Assembly (NCBI RefSeq): GCF_012034245.1
Contig: NZ_JAATEO010000017.1
Location: forward strand, 62,001-126,000
Source: Micromonospora thermarum
GTDB lineage: Bacteria; Actinomycetota; Actinomycetes; Mycobacteriales; Micromonosporaceae
Reading direction: 5' to 3'
DNA: 64,000 bases
Shown here: positions 16,547 through 24,949 of the stretch, in pieces
How the letters are laid out: every line of letters starts with the position of its first letter
How positions within the stretch are numbered: position 1 is the stretch's first letter
Position numbers and translations under genes: made by a program
Notes under the pieces: generated by a model
What the model was told of the DNA's origin: nothing
The model's input: the letters and a program-made list of their open reading frames with translations, nothing else
Databases searched by the model: none

Positions 16547-19500
16547 TCAGGCCGGCCGACCGACGGTGGCCGACACCGACCCGTACGCCTGGTCGGGCCG
16601 CAGGGTCGTGCCCCGGTCGAACTCCTCCGCGAACGCCGCCGCGCCCAGGGCGGCGCGGGCGGCGGCGGTGATCCGGTCGACGTCCCCGCGCTCCCCGTCC
16701 GGCAGCGGCGCGCCCACCGAGGCCCGCGCGACCGCCGCCGCGCCGAGCAGCCGGGCCGCGTCCGCGGGGCGGCCGTCGACGGCCGCCGCCCCGGCGAGCC
16801 CCTCCAGCGCCAGCGCCTGCGCCCGCGGATCCCCGATGGTGGTCGCCAGGGCGAACGACTCGGCGTGCAGGTCGCGCGCGGCGGGCGCGGCCCCCCGCAG
16901 CTCGGCGACGAACCCCAGCTCCGCCAGGAGCAGCGCCCGCACCACCCCGGCGTCCAGGCCCGGCTGCCGGGTCCACTCCAGAACGCCCCGCAGCAGCTCC
17001 TCCGCCTCCCCGAGGCGGCCCTCCCGGCGGGCCCCGAGCCCCAGACCGATCTGCGCGTACAGCTCGGCGGGCTTGCAGTTCTGCTCGGCAGCCAGCCGTA
17101 GCGCCCGCTCGTGGAACTCCCGTGCCCCGTCGTAGTCGCCGGCGAGCAGCGCGATGCGGCCCAGGCCGGAGAGGCGGTCCGCCGCCTCCAGCCACAGCCC
17201 CAGCTCCTCGGCCATCCGCAGGCTCTCCCGGTGCAGCCGGGCCGCCTCCGCGTAGTCCCCGGTCGCCTCGGCGCGGGAGCTGAGCGGGAAGGACGCCTGC
17301 AACTGGCCCCACCGGTCGCCCAGCTCGCGGAAGAGGGCGACGGCGCGTTCGGCGTCCCGGCGGACCGCGGCCAGCTCACCGCGGGCCTGCGCCTGGTTCG
17401 CCCGCAGGCTCAGCGCGGTGGCCACGCCCCACCGGTCGCCGAGCCGCTCGAACTCCGGCAGCACCTCGTCGACGAGTGCCGCGCTGCCGGCCACGCCGCC
17501 GGTGTTGAGCAGCGCGAGCCCGAGGAAGCAGACCGCCCGCGCCCGCGCCGCCGGGTCCGCCCCGGCCGGCCAGCCGGCGAGCGCCGGGGCGACCAGCGGC
17601 GCGTGGTCACCGCCGCCCTCCAGCAGCGCCAGCCCGGCGCGCCAGCAGGCCGCGGCCGACCGCAGCGTCTCCGGCGCGGGGCCGGGCACGGCGAGCGCGG
17701 TCTCGATCAACCGGCGCGCCTCCCGCAGCCGCCCGCGCAGGTAGCCGTACCAGGCCAGCGCGGTGGTCAGCTCCAGCGCCCCGGCCGCGTCCCCGTCGGC
17801 GACCGCGCCGTCCACCGCGCGGCGCAGGTTGGCGGTCTCCTGGTCGAGCCGGGCCAGCCACTCCCGCTGCTCGGGGCCGCGCAGCGCCTCGTCGGCCCGG
17901 CGCGCCAGCGCCGTGTAGTACCGCCGGTGGCGGCGGCGGACGGTCGCCACCTCGTCGGCCTCGCGCAGCCGCTCGGCGCAGTACGCGGCCACCGACTCGA
18001 GCAGCCGGTACCGCGGCCCGCCCGGCACCTCCGCCATGACCACCAGCGATCGGTCGACCAGTCGGGCCAGCAGGTCGAGCACCTGGTCGGCGGGGAGGCC
18101 GTCGTCGGCGCACACCGCCTCGGCGGCCTCCAGCGCGCAGCCGTCCGCGTGCACCGCCAACCGCCGCAGCACCACCTGCTCGGGCTCGCCGAGCAGCTCC
18201 CAGCTCCAGTCGATCATCGCGCGGAGGGTCTGCTGGCGGGGCGGCGCGCCCCGGTGACCGCTGGTCAGCACCCGGAACCGGTCGTCGAGCCGCGTCAGCA
18301 GGCCGCGGACCCCCAGGGACCGGACCCGGGTGGCGGCCAGTTCCAGCGCGAGCGGGATGCCGTCGAGGCGGTGGCACAGCTCGGCGACGTCCCGGGCGTT
18401 CGCCTCGTCGAGCGCGAAGGCGGGAGCGGCGGCGGCCGCGCGGGTGACGAAGAGCCGGACCGCGCTCGCCCGGGCGAGCACCGCCGGGTCGCTGACCGCC
18501 GGGTCCGGCAGGGCCAGCGGGGGTACGGCGCAGACCTGCTCCCCGGCGAGGCCCAGCGGCTCCTGGCTGGTGGCCAGCAGACGGACGCCCGGCGCGTGCT
18601 GCAGCACCCGGTCCGCCAGCTCGGCGACGGGCTCGACGACGTGCTCGCAGTTGTCGAGCACCAGCAGGAGCGTGCGACCGCGCAGCGCCTCCACCAGGTG
18701 CTCGGCCGGCGTGGCGGGGGCGAGGTCCACGGTCTCGCGGACGCCCAGCACCGCGAGGACGGACCCGGCCAGCGCCGCCGGGTCGGCACGGCCCAGGGCG
18801 GCCAGCTCGACCAGCCACACCCCGTCCGGGTACGCCCCGGCGAGCTGGTGGGCCGCCTCGACCGCCAGGCGGGTCTTGCCCACCCCGCCCGAGCCGACCA
18901 GGGTCACCAGCCGCGCGGCGTCGAGCAGGCCGTGGATGTCCCGTATCGCCTCCTCCCGACCGACCAGGTCGGTCAGCGGGACGGGCAGGTTGCCGCGTGC
19001 CCCCGCCGGGGGCGCGGCGCCCGGCGGGGCCGGCGCGACCGGGACCGGGCCGGCCGGCGCCGGTGGGGCGAGCAGCGCCGGGTCGTGCGACAGGATCGCC
19101 CGGTGCAGGGCGACCAGTTCAGGGCCCGGGTCCACGCCCAGCTCGTCGGCGAGCCGCCGGCGGAACCGGTCGTAGCAGTCCAGGGCCTCACCCTGCCGGC
19201 CCGCCCGGTACAGCGCCCGTAGGTGCAGCGCACGCAGGCGCTCCCGGTACGGGTGGCGCGCCACCAGATCGGCGAGTTCCCCGGTGAGCAGGTGGTGCTC
19301 GCCCAGCGCGAGCCGCGCCTCCGCGCGGTCCTCCGTGGCGGCCAGCCGCTGCTCGTCCAGCCGGGCGGCCAGCGCCGTGGCGAACGGCGCCTCGGGGAAG
19401 TCGGCCAGCACCGGGCCGCGCCACAGCCCGAGGGCCTCGTCGAGGAGCGCCACCCGCGCAGCCGGCCCGGTCGTGGCGGTGGCCCGCTCCACCAGCGCCG

Positions 19501-19819
19501 TGAACCGCTCGGCGTCGGTCGGGTCGGGGTCGGTGCGCAGCAGGTATCCCGGGGGGTGGGAGACCACCCGGTCGCGGGCACCGGGCTCGGCGGCGTTCAG
19601 GGCGCGGCGCAGCTGCCAGACCTTCGTCTGGAGCGCCCCGGTGGGGTTGGCCGGCGGGCGGTCCCCCCAGACGTCCTCGACGAGCCGGTCGATCGACACG
19701 GGACGGCCCTCGTGGACCAGCAGGGCGGCGAGCAGGACACGGACCTTCAAATCGGGCACGGTGACCGGCGCGCCGTCCGTCGCCCAGACGCCCAGCGGAC
19801 CGAGGAGCCCGAAACGCAT
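16547..19819 (-). CDS. AfsR-type SARP transcriptional regulator with ATPase and TPR domains
   Basis: The 1,090-residue protein is a large SARP. Residues 1 to 95 form an OmpR-like winged helix (MRFGLLGPLGVWATDG ... VDRLVEDVWGDRPPANPTGALQTKVWQLRRAL allowing for small changes), residues 100 to 245 the BTAD domain, and after a Pro/Ala linker comes an NB-ARC/STAND ATPase with P-loop GSGGVGKTRLAVE near residue 310. The C-terminal 400 residues are helical TPR-like repeats. Such activators bind direct heptamer repeats and switch on antibiotic operons; AfsR-like regulators are known in enediyne clusters. Two GTGGACC repeats 11 bases apart lie upstream and may be its own box. The start was chosen at the winged-helix beginning. 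Confidence 0.9.
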   Translation of the reverse strand: MRFGLLGPLGVWATDGAPVTVPDLKVRVLLAALLVHEGRPVSIDRLVEDVWGDRPPANPTGALQTKVWQLRRALNAAEPGARDRVVSHPPGYLLRTDPDPTDAERFTALVERATATTGPAARVALLDEALGLWRGPVLADFPEAPFATALAARLDEQRLAATEDRAEARLALGEHHLLTGELADLVARHPYRERLRALHLRALYRAGRQGEALDCYDRFRRRLADELGVDPGPELVALHRAILSHDPALLAPPAPAGPVPVAPAPPGAAPPAGARGNLPVPLTDLVGREEAIRDIHGLLDAARLVTLVGSGGVGKTRLAVEAAHQLAGAYPDGVWLVELAALGRADPAALAGSVLAVLGVRETVDLAPATPAEHLVEALRGRTLLLVLDNCEHVVEPVAELADRVLQHAPGVRLLATSQEPLGLAGEQVCAVPPLALPDPAVSDPAVLARASAVRLFVTRAAAAAPAFALDEANARDVAELCHRLDGIPLALELAATRVRSLGVRGLLTRLDDRFRVLTSGHRGAPPRQQTLRAMIDWSWELLGEPEQVVLRRLAVHADGCALEAAEAVCADDGLPADQVLDLLARLVDRSLVVMAEVPGGPRYRLLESVAAYCAERLREADEVATVRRRHRRYYTALARRADEALRGPEQREWLARLDQETANLRRAVDGAVADGDAAGALELTTALAWYGYLRGRLREARRLIETALAVPGPAPETLRSAAACWRAGLALLEGGGDHAPLVAPALAGWPAGADPAARARAVCFLGLALLNTGGVAGSAALVDEVLPEFERLGDRWGVATALSLRANQAQARGELAAVRRDAERAVALFRELGDRWGQLQASFPLSSRAEATGDYAEAARLHRESLRMAEELGLWLEAADRLSGLGRIALLAGDYDGAREFHERALRLAAEQNCKPAELYAQIGLGLGARREGRLGEAEELLRGVLEWTRQPGLDAGVVRALLLAELGFVAELRGAAPAARDLHAESFALATTIGDPRAQALALEGLAGAAAVDGRPADAARLLGAAAVARASVGAPLPDGERGDVDRITAAARAALGAAAFAEEFDRGTTLRPDQAYGSVSATVGRPA

Positions 19820-19879
19820 GGTGTCACCGTAACGCAGCACACCGGCGACGGGCCGTGACGTCACCGGGGGCGACCGCGA

Positions 19880-19897
19880 GTGGACCGGGAGTGGACC
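19880..19897. promoter_or_regulatory. Candidate SARP box (GTGGACC direct repeat)
   Basis: GTGGACC occurs at 19880 to 19886 and again at 19891 to 19897, an exact 11-base period, which is the spacing of heptamer repeats bound by SARP regulators. A third copy is at 19917 to 19923. The site lies 61 bases before the SARP start and 158 bases before the DUF899 gene in the divergent promoter region. Its sequence is unlike the 22-bp cluster element, which is absent from this region. Confidence 0.45.
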
Positions 19898-20054
19898 GAG
19901 AGCGGCGCCGGACAGGGTGGACCAGGGTGCCGGACCACGGCCGGCCGTGGGTCCCCCGTGCGGGCCACGTCCCCTCGCCGTGACCCGCGCGTGCGCGCGG
20001 TCCGGCCGCCGGCACCCCCTCAGGACGGTCCCACACCACGGACGGAGAGAGATC

Positions 20055-20723
20055 ATGAACCTGCCACCGGTCGTGTCGTCGGAGGAGTGGCAGGCCGCGC
20101 GCGAGCGGCTGCTGGTCAAGGAGAAGGAGGCGACCCGGGCGCGGGACGCGCTCGCCGCCGAGCGCCGCCGGCTGCCGATGACCCGGATCGAGAAGGAGTA
20201 CGTCTTCGAGGGCCCGGCCGGCAAGGCCCGCCTGGCGGACGTGTTCGAGGGGCGGCGGCAGCTCGTCGTCTACCACTTCATGTTCACGCCCGGCTCGTCG
20301 CACCGCTGCGAGGGCTGCTCCATGTTCGTCGACAACCTCGGGCATCCGGCCCACCTCAACGCCCGGGACACCACGCTCGCCCTGATCTCGCGGGCCCCGC
20401 TGGCCGAGCTCACGCCCTTCAAGGAGCGGATGGGCTGGACGCTGCCCTGGTACTCGTCGTACGGCACCGACTTCAACACCGACCTCGGGCTGACGTCGGA
20501 GGCGGGGGAGTCGTTCGGCCTCAGTGTCTTCCTGCGCGACGGCGACGACGTGTACCGCACGTACTTCACCACCGCCCGCGGCGTCGAGGCCCTCGGCAGC
20601 AACTGGACGTTCCTCGACCTGACCCCGCTGGGTCGCCAGGAGACCTGGGAGGACACCCCGGACGGGCGGCCGCAGACCACCCCGTACAGCTGGTGGCGGC
20701 TGCACGACGACTACGACAAGTAG
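20055..20723 (+). CDS. DUF899 family thioredoxin-like protein
   Basis: The 222-residue protein matches the DUF899 family of thioredoxin-fold proteins: a helical start (VVSSEEWQAARERLLVKEKEATRARD), the family block RRLPMTRIEKEYVFEGPAG, then YHFMFTPGSSHRCEGCSMFVDNLGH with a CxxC that replaces the thioredoxin active site, and the end SWWRLHDDYDK. The reaction is not known; redox or dithiol chemistry is suggested by the CEGC motif. It stands just before an MFS exporter on the same strand (36-base gap) and divergent from the SARP gene, so it may be a redox accessory or self-protection gene of the cluster. Confidence 0.8.
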   Translation: MNLPPVVSSEEWQAARERLLVKEKEATRARDALAAERRRLPMTRIEKEYVFEGPAGKARLADVFEGRRQLVVYHFMFTPGSSHRCEGCSMFVDNLGHPAHLNARDTTLALISRAPLAELTPFKERMGWTLPWYSSYGTDFNTDLGLTSEAGESFGLSVFLRDGDDVYRTYFTTARGVEALGSNWTFLDLTPLGRQETWEDTPDGRPQTTPYSWWRLHDDYDK

Positions 20724-20759
20724 GCCGGGCGCTTCCGCGTACCCCGGACGGAAAGGACC

Positions 20760-22373
20760 ATGATGGACGTCAACGAGAGCGAGGCCGGGCCCCGCGCCGG
20801 CCGGCGGGAGTGGGTCGGGCTCGCGGTGCTCGCCCTGCCCACGCTGCTGCTGGCGCTCGACCTCAACGTGCTCTACCTGGCGCTGCCGCACCTGAGTGCC
20901 GACCTGGCGCCGGACGCCGCCCAGCTGCTCTGGATCATGGACATCTACGGGTTCATGATCGCCGGGTTCCTGGTCACGATGGGCACCCTCGGTGACCGGA
21001 TCGGCCGGCGCCGGCTGCTGATGATCGGTGCGGCGGCCTTCGGCGCCGCCTCCGTCGTCGCCGCGTACTCCACCAGCGCCGAGATGCTGATCGCGACGCG
21101 GGCGCTGCTGGGCGTCGCCGGTGCCACGCTGATGCCGTCGACCCTGTCGTTGATCAGCAACATGTTCCGCAACGCGCAGCAGCGCACCATGGCCATCGGC
21201 ATCTGGATGAGCTGCTTCATGATCGGCTCGATCGTCGGTCCGCTGATCGGCGGTGCCCTGCTCGAGTCGTTCTGGTGGGGCTCGGTGTTCCTGCTCGGCG
21301 TACCGGTGATGGTCGTGCTGCTGATTGCCGCGCCGGCGCTGCTGCCGGAGTACCGCAACCCCGACGCCGGCCGTCTCGACCTGGTGAGCGTCGGGCTCAG
21401 CCTGGCCACCGTCCTGCCGGTCGTCTGGGGCCTCAAGGAGCTGGCCAAGGACGGGTTCGGCGCCCAGCCGCTGCTGGCCATGGTGGTCGGCCTCGTGATC
21501 GGTGTGCTCTTCGTCCACCGGCAGCGCCGGCTCACCCATCCACTGCTGGACGTGCGCCTCTTCGCCAACCGCACCTTCAGCGCCGCCCTGCTCATCATGC
21601 TGATCGGCGGGGCCACCATCGGCGGCATCGCGCTGCTCTTCGCGCAGTACGCCCAGCTCGTCGAGGGACTCTCGCCGCTGCGCGCCGGTCTGTGGATGCT
21701 GCCGTACGCGGTGTCCATGCTGGTCGGGTCGATGCTGGCGCCGATGGTCGCGCAGCGCGTCGCACCGGGCTACGTGGTGGCCGGCGGCATGGCGATCGCC
21801 GCGGTCGGCTACGCGCTGATCGGCCTGGTGGGCAGCGCCGGCGGCCTCGGGCTGGCGGTGACCGGTCTGGTGATCGTCTACCTCGGCTTCGGCCCGGGGG
21901 CCGTGCTGGGTACCGACCTGATCATCGGTGCGGCGCCGCCCGAGCGGGCCGGCTCCGCGTCGTCGATGTCGGAGACCAGCACCGAACTGGGTGTCGCGCT
22001 CGGCGTCGCGCTGCTGGGCAGCGTCGGCACGGCGGTCTACCGCAGCGAGGTGGCCCCCGCCGTTCCGGCCGGACTGCCGGACGACGCCAGCGAGGCGGCC
22101 GAGGAGTCCCTCGCCGGCGCCAGCGGGGTCGTCGGTCAGCTGCCCGACCAGGCCGGCGCGGCGTTGCTGGAGGCGGCTCGGGACGCGTTCACGAGCGGCT
22201 TCAACACGGCGGGGGTGGTGAGCGCCGGGCTGGCGGTGCTCCTCGCCGTGCTCTCGGCGCTGCTGCTGCGCCGGGTCCGCCCGACGGCGGAGCAGGCGGC
22301 GGCCGACGCGGCGCAGGGCAGCGGGGAAGCGGCGGCCGGCACCGGCGGCTCCCCAAAGCCCGCCCGGCAGTAG
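20760..22373 (+). CDS. DHA2-type MFS drug exporter, 14 transmembrane helices
   Basis: This 537-residue integral membrane protein is a proton-driven multidrug exporter of the DHA2 (QacA/SmvA) family. It has the early motif LALDLNVLYLALPHLSADL, motif A GTLGDRIGRRRLLMIG, motif C-like GPLIGGALLESFWWGSVFLLGVP, and about 14 hydrophobic helices. A helix after residue 430 is followed by an Ala/Gly-rich tail. Next to the SARP gene in an enediyne cluster it is the natural candidate for product efflux and self-resistance, comparable in role to the SgcB-type transporter. ATGATG gives two possible start codons; the first is used. Confidence 0.88.
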   Translation: MMDVNESEAGPRAGRREWVGLAVLALPTLLLALDLNVLYLALPHLSADLAPDAAQLLWIMDIYGFMIAGFLVTMGTLGDRIGRRRLLMIGAAAFGAASVVAAYSTSAEMLIATRALLGVAGATLMPSTLSLISNMFRNAQQRTMAIGIWMSCFMIGSIVGPLIGGALLESFWWGSVFLLGVPVMVVLLIAAPALLPEYRNPDAGRLDLVSVGLSLATVLPVVWGLKELAKDGFGAQPLLAMVVGLVIGVLFVHRQRRLTHPLLDVRLFANRTFSAALLIMLIGGATIGGIALLFAQYAQLVEGLSPLRAGLWMLPYAVSMLVGSMLAPMVAQRVAPGYVVAGGMAIAAVGYALIGLVGSAGGLGLAVTGLVIVYLGFGPGAVLGTDLIIGAAPPERAGSASSMSETSTELGVALGVALLGSVGTAVYRSEVAPAVPAGLPDDASEAAEESLAGASGVVGQLPDQAGAALLEAARDAFTSGFNTAGVVSAGLAVLLAVLSALLLRRVRPTAEQAAADAAQGSGEAAAGTGGSPKPARQ

Positions 22374-22442
22374 CCCCACCGACCGCGCACGGTGGCCGGG
22401 ATGTCGCCCCCCGCACCCCGGCCGCCGTGCGCCCTCCGCTGC

Positions 22443-22505
22443 CGTTAATCAAGAAGTTCTCGTCCTGGATCGCGCCGCCGGATGACGAAATCCTCTTGAT
22501 CAACG
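22443..22505. terminator. Inverted repeat between convergent operons, probable two-way terminator
   Basis: The arms CGTTAATCAAGA (22443 to 22454) and TCTTGATCAACG (22494 to 22505) pair over 12 bases with one mismatch, and inner CGTC/GACG and CTGG/CCGG extend the stem. The stretch is notably poorer in GC than its surroundings. It lies between the stop of the MFS gene (22373) and the stop of the epimerase gene (22574), where two long operons meet head to head. There is no long T-run, as is usual in actinomycetes. Confidence 0.55.
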
Positions 22506-22573
22506 CGTTGCTGGCGGGTGCGCACGACGGCGCCGCCCGGCCCCCCAGGGGCCGGGCGGCGCCGGTCGGTCGG

Positions 22574-23560
22574 TCAGGATGCTCCGGTGTCGGGGAGGGC
22601 CAGCCACCACGGGTTCTCCCGGGCCCACCGGACCGTTCGGGCCAGGCCGTCGTGCAGCGGCACCTCGCACTTCCAGTCCAGCATGGTCCGGGCCTTCGTG
22701 GTGTCCGGGATGCGCCGGGCCAGGTCCTCGTAGGCGGTGCCGAGCGCCGCCTGGGTGTCCACCTCGGACCGTGCGTCGCTGCCGGTCAGGACGCCGATCA
22801 GCTGCACCACCTCGGCGATGGAGTTCTCCACCGTCCTGCCGATGTTGAACGACTCGCCGACGGCCTCCGGACGGTCCGCCGCGGCGAGCGTGCCGGCGAC
22901 CGCATCGTCGACGAACGTGAAGCAGCGCGTCTGCCGGCCCCGGTCGTAGACGACCACCGGCCGCCCGTTCAACGCCCGGTGCACCGACCGGCTGACCAGG
23001 TACGCCGGCCGCTGCCGGGGACCGTAGACGTTGAAGTAGCGCACGATCGTCGCGGCGAGCCCGTGCTGCCGGCCGAACGCGTACGCCAGGTGCTCGGTGA
23101 GCGCCTTGCTCGTCGAGTACGTCCAGCGGTCCGCCGACGTCGCGCCGAGCACCCGGTCGTCGTCCTCCCGCCACGGCACCGCCGGGTTCTTGCCGAACAC
23201 CTCGCTCGTGCTGGCGAGCAGCACCCGGGCGCCCGCCCGGCAGGCCAGGTCCAGCACGGCCCGCGTACCGGTCACGTTGATGTCGATGACGTCCAGCGGC
23301 CGGGCGAGGTACCGGTCCACCCCGACCACGGCGGCCAGGTGGTAGACCACGTCGACGCCCGGGGCGATCACCTCGGCGAGCCGCCCGGCGTCCCGCACGT
23401 CGGCCTCCACGAAGCGGACGTGCCCGGCCCACGCCGGACGTCCCGTGGCCGGGGGCGCGCCGTCGACGACGGTGACCTCGTCGCCCCGCGCCACCAGCCG
23501 GTCCACCAGGTGCGTGCCGATGAAGCCGTACCCGCCGGTCACCACGACCCGCGCGCTCAC
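22574..23560 (-). CDS. NAD-dependent sugar-nucleotide decarboxylase/epimerase (UXS/CalS9-like)
   Basis: The 328-residue protein is an extended short-chain dehydrogenase with VVVTGGYGFIGTHLVDRL for NAD binding, the catalytic Ser/Tyr/Lys set in STSEVFG and YSTSK, and RYFNVYGPRQRP plus GRQTRCFTFVDDAV near the sugar site, as in UDP-glucuronate decarboxylases. Its GTG start overlaps the UDP-glucose dehydrogenase stop. That pairing is the CalS8/CalS9 arrangement that makes UDP-xylose on the way to the calicheamicin aminopentose. A plain 4-epimerase is the alternative, because both share these motifs. It is the last gene of the leftward sugar operon. Confidence 0.75.
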   Translation of the reverse strand: MSARVVVTGGYGFIGTHLVDRLVARGDEVTVVDGAPPATGRPAWAGHVRFVEADVRDAGRLAEVIAPGVDVVYHLAAVVGVDRYLARPLDVIDINVTGTRAVLDLACRAGARVLLASTSEVFGKNPAVPWREDDDRVLGATSADRWTYSTSKALTEHLAYAFGRQHGLAATIVRYFNVYGPRQRPAYLVSRSVHRALNGRPVVVYDRGRQTRCFTFVDDAVAGTLAAADRPEAVGESFNIGRTVENSIAEVVQLIGVLTGSDARSEVDTQAALGTAYEDLARRIPDTTKARTMLDWKCEVPLHDGLARTVRWARENPWWLALPDTGAS

Positions 23561-24903
23561 CGGCCGATCCCCCGGTAGTGGAAGCCGGCCGCGCGCAGCT
23601 CGGCGATCCGCTCCCGGCTGTAGTACGCCCGCCCGTCGAGCACCAGGCACGGGCGGGTGACCGGCAGCGCGGCGAAGTCGATCCCGGCGAACGGGCGGTG
23701 GTGCGCCAGCACCGCGACGCAGTCCACGTCCCGTACGGCGGCGTCCAGGTCCGGCACCGGGCGCAGGCCGAACAGCTTCTCCGCCTCGTCCGGGTCGACC
23801 AGGGGGTCGTGCAGGCGCACCTCGCACCCGGCCTCCCGCAGGGCCTCGACCGCCGGCAGCACCGGCGTCGCCCGCAGGTCCCCGGTGTCGTTCTTGAAGG
23901 CCAGGCCGAGCACCGCCACCCGCGCCCCACGGGCCGGGCGGCCGAGCGCGGCCAGCTCGTCGAGGATCAACCGCGCGGTGTACCCGGGCATGCCGGCGTT
24001 GACCCGCCGGCCGGCCGGCGCGGTGAAGATCTCCAGGCCCCGCTGCTGCGCCGAGTGCCAGACCATCCACGGGTCCTTGGTCAGGCAGGAGCCGCCCACC
24101 CCGACGCTGGGCAGCAGGATGTTGATGGTGCCGGTGCCCTTCGGGATGCCGTTCGCGGCCTGGATGACCTCCAGGACGTCCACGTCGTACAGCGCGCTGA
24201 ACTTGGCCAGCTCGTTGGCGAGGGCGATGTTGAGGTCGATCCACCAGTTGTCGGCGAGCTTGACGATCTCCGCGGCCTCCAGCGACTCCACCGGGACCAC
24301 GTCGACACCCAGCGCGCGCCGCCAGAACGTCGCCGCGTCCCGCGTGCTGCCCGCGTCGAGGCCGCCCGCGACGATCGGGAAGGTCCGCAGCTCCCGCAGT
24401 GCCGTACCCTCGGCGAGCCGCTCCGGGGTGAACGCCAGCCCGAAGTCGGTGCCGCCGACCAACCCGCCGCCGGCCAGCAGCGGCAGCACGAAGTCCCGGG
24501 TCGTGCCGGGCGGGACGGTGCTCTTGACCACGACCAGCTGGCCCCGGCGCAGGTGGCGGCTCAGCTCCACGCAGGCGCCGCGCAGCTGCTCGTCGGCGAG
24601 CGACCCGTCCAGCCGTACCGGGGTGCCGACGGTCACCAGGATGACGTCGGCCTCCGCGACCGCCGCGTAGTCGGTGCCGACCCGCAGCCGGCCCGTGTCG
24701 ACACCCGCCCGGAGTAGCTGTGCGAGGTCGGGTTCCTCGAAGCGGCAGTACCCGCGGCGCAGCTCGTCGACCAGGTGCGGGTCGACGTCCACGCCCGCCA
24801 CGTCGAGGCCCCGCTCGGCCAGCACCGCCGCGATGCAGGCCCCGACGTAGCCGAGGCCGATGACCGCCACCCGCGGGTCTCGTCGGTCGGTCAGAAAACC
24901 CAT
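23557..24903 (-). CDS. UDP-glucose 6-dehydrogenase family protein (CalS8-like)
   Basis: The 448-residue enzyme oxidises a nucleotide-bound glucose twice to the uronic acid using NAD. Seen are the NAD fold (VAVIGLGYVGACIAAVLAERG), the central dimer helix (EIVKLADNWWIDLNIALANELAK, split here only by the helix bend), the catalytic Cys in GVGGSCLTKD, and a C-terminal Rossmann half (VAVLGLAFKNDTGDLR). Length is typical. ATG 24903 follows GGAG by six bases; an upstream in-frame TTG is not needed. With the decarboxylase next in line it should supply a UDP-pentose. The central helix is WW-rich, slightly unusual for housekeeping enzymes, as in antibiotic-cluster versions. Confidence 0.85.
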   Translation of the reverse strand: MGFLTDRRDPRVAVIGLGYVGACIAAVLAERGLDVAGVDVDPHLVDELRRGYCRFEEPDLAQLLRAGVDTGRLRVGTDYAAVAEADVILVTVGTPVRLDGSLADEQLRGACVELSRHLRRGQLVVVKSTVPPGTTRDFVLPLLAGGGLVGGTDFGLAFTPERLAEGTALRELRTFPIVAGGLDAGSTRDAATFWRRALGVDVVPVESLEAAEIVKLADNWWIDLNIALANELAKFSALYDVDVLEVIQAANGIPKGTGTINILLPSVGVGGSCLTKDPWMVWHSAQQRGLEIFTAPAGRRVNAGMPGYTARLILDELAALGRPARGARVAVLGLAFKNDTGDLRATPVLPAVEALREAGCEVRLHDPLVDPDEAEKLFGLRPVPDLDAAVRDVDCVAVLAHHRPFAGIDFAALPVTRPCLVLDGRAYYSRERIAELRAAGFHYRGIGR

Positions 24904-24949
24904 CTCAGGCTCCAATCAGGACGCCGGCCGGCCTCGCCGGGCCGGCCGG

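Noticed and set aside
22443..22505. Inverted repeat considered as a phage or element attachment site
   Set aside because: There is no integrase, tRNA or matching second copy; its place between two convergent operons fits a terminator better.
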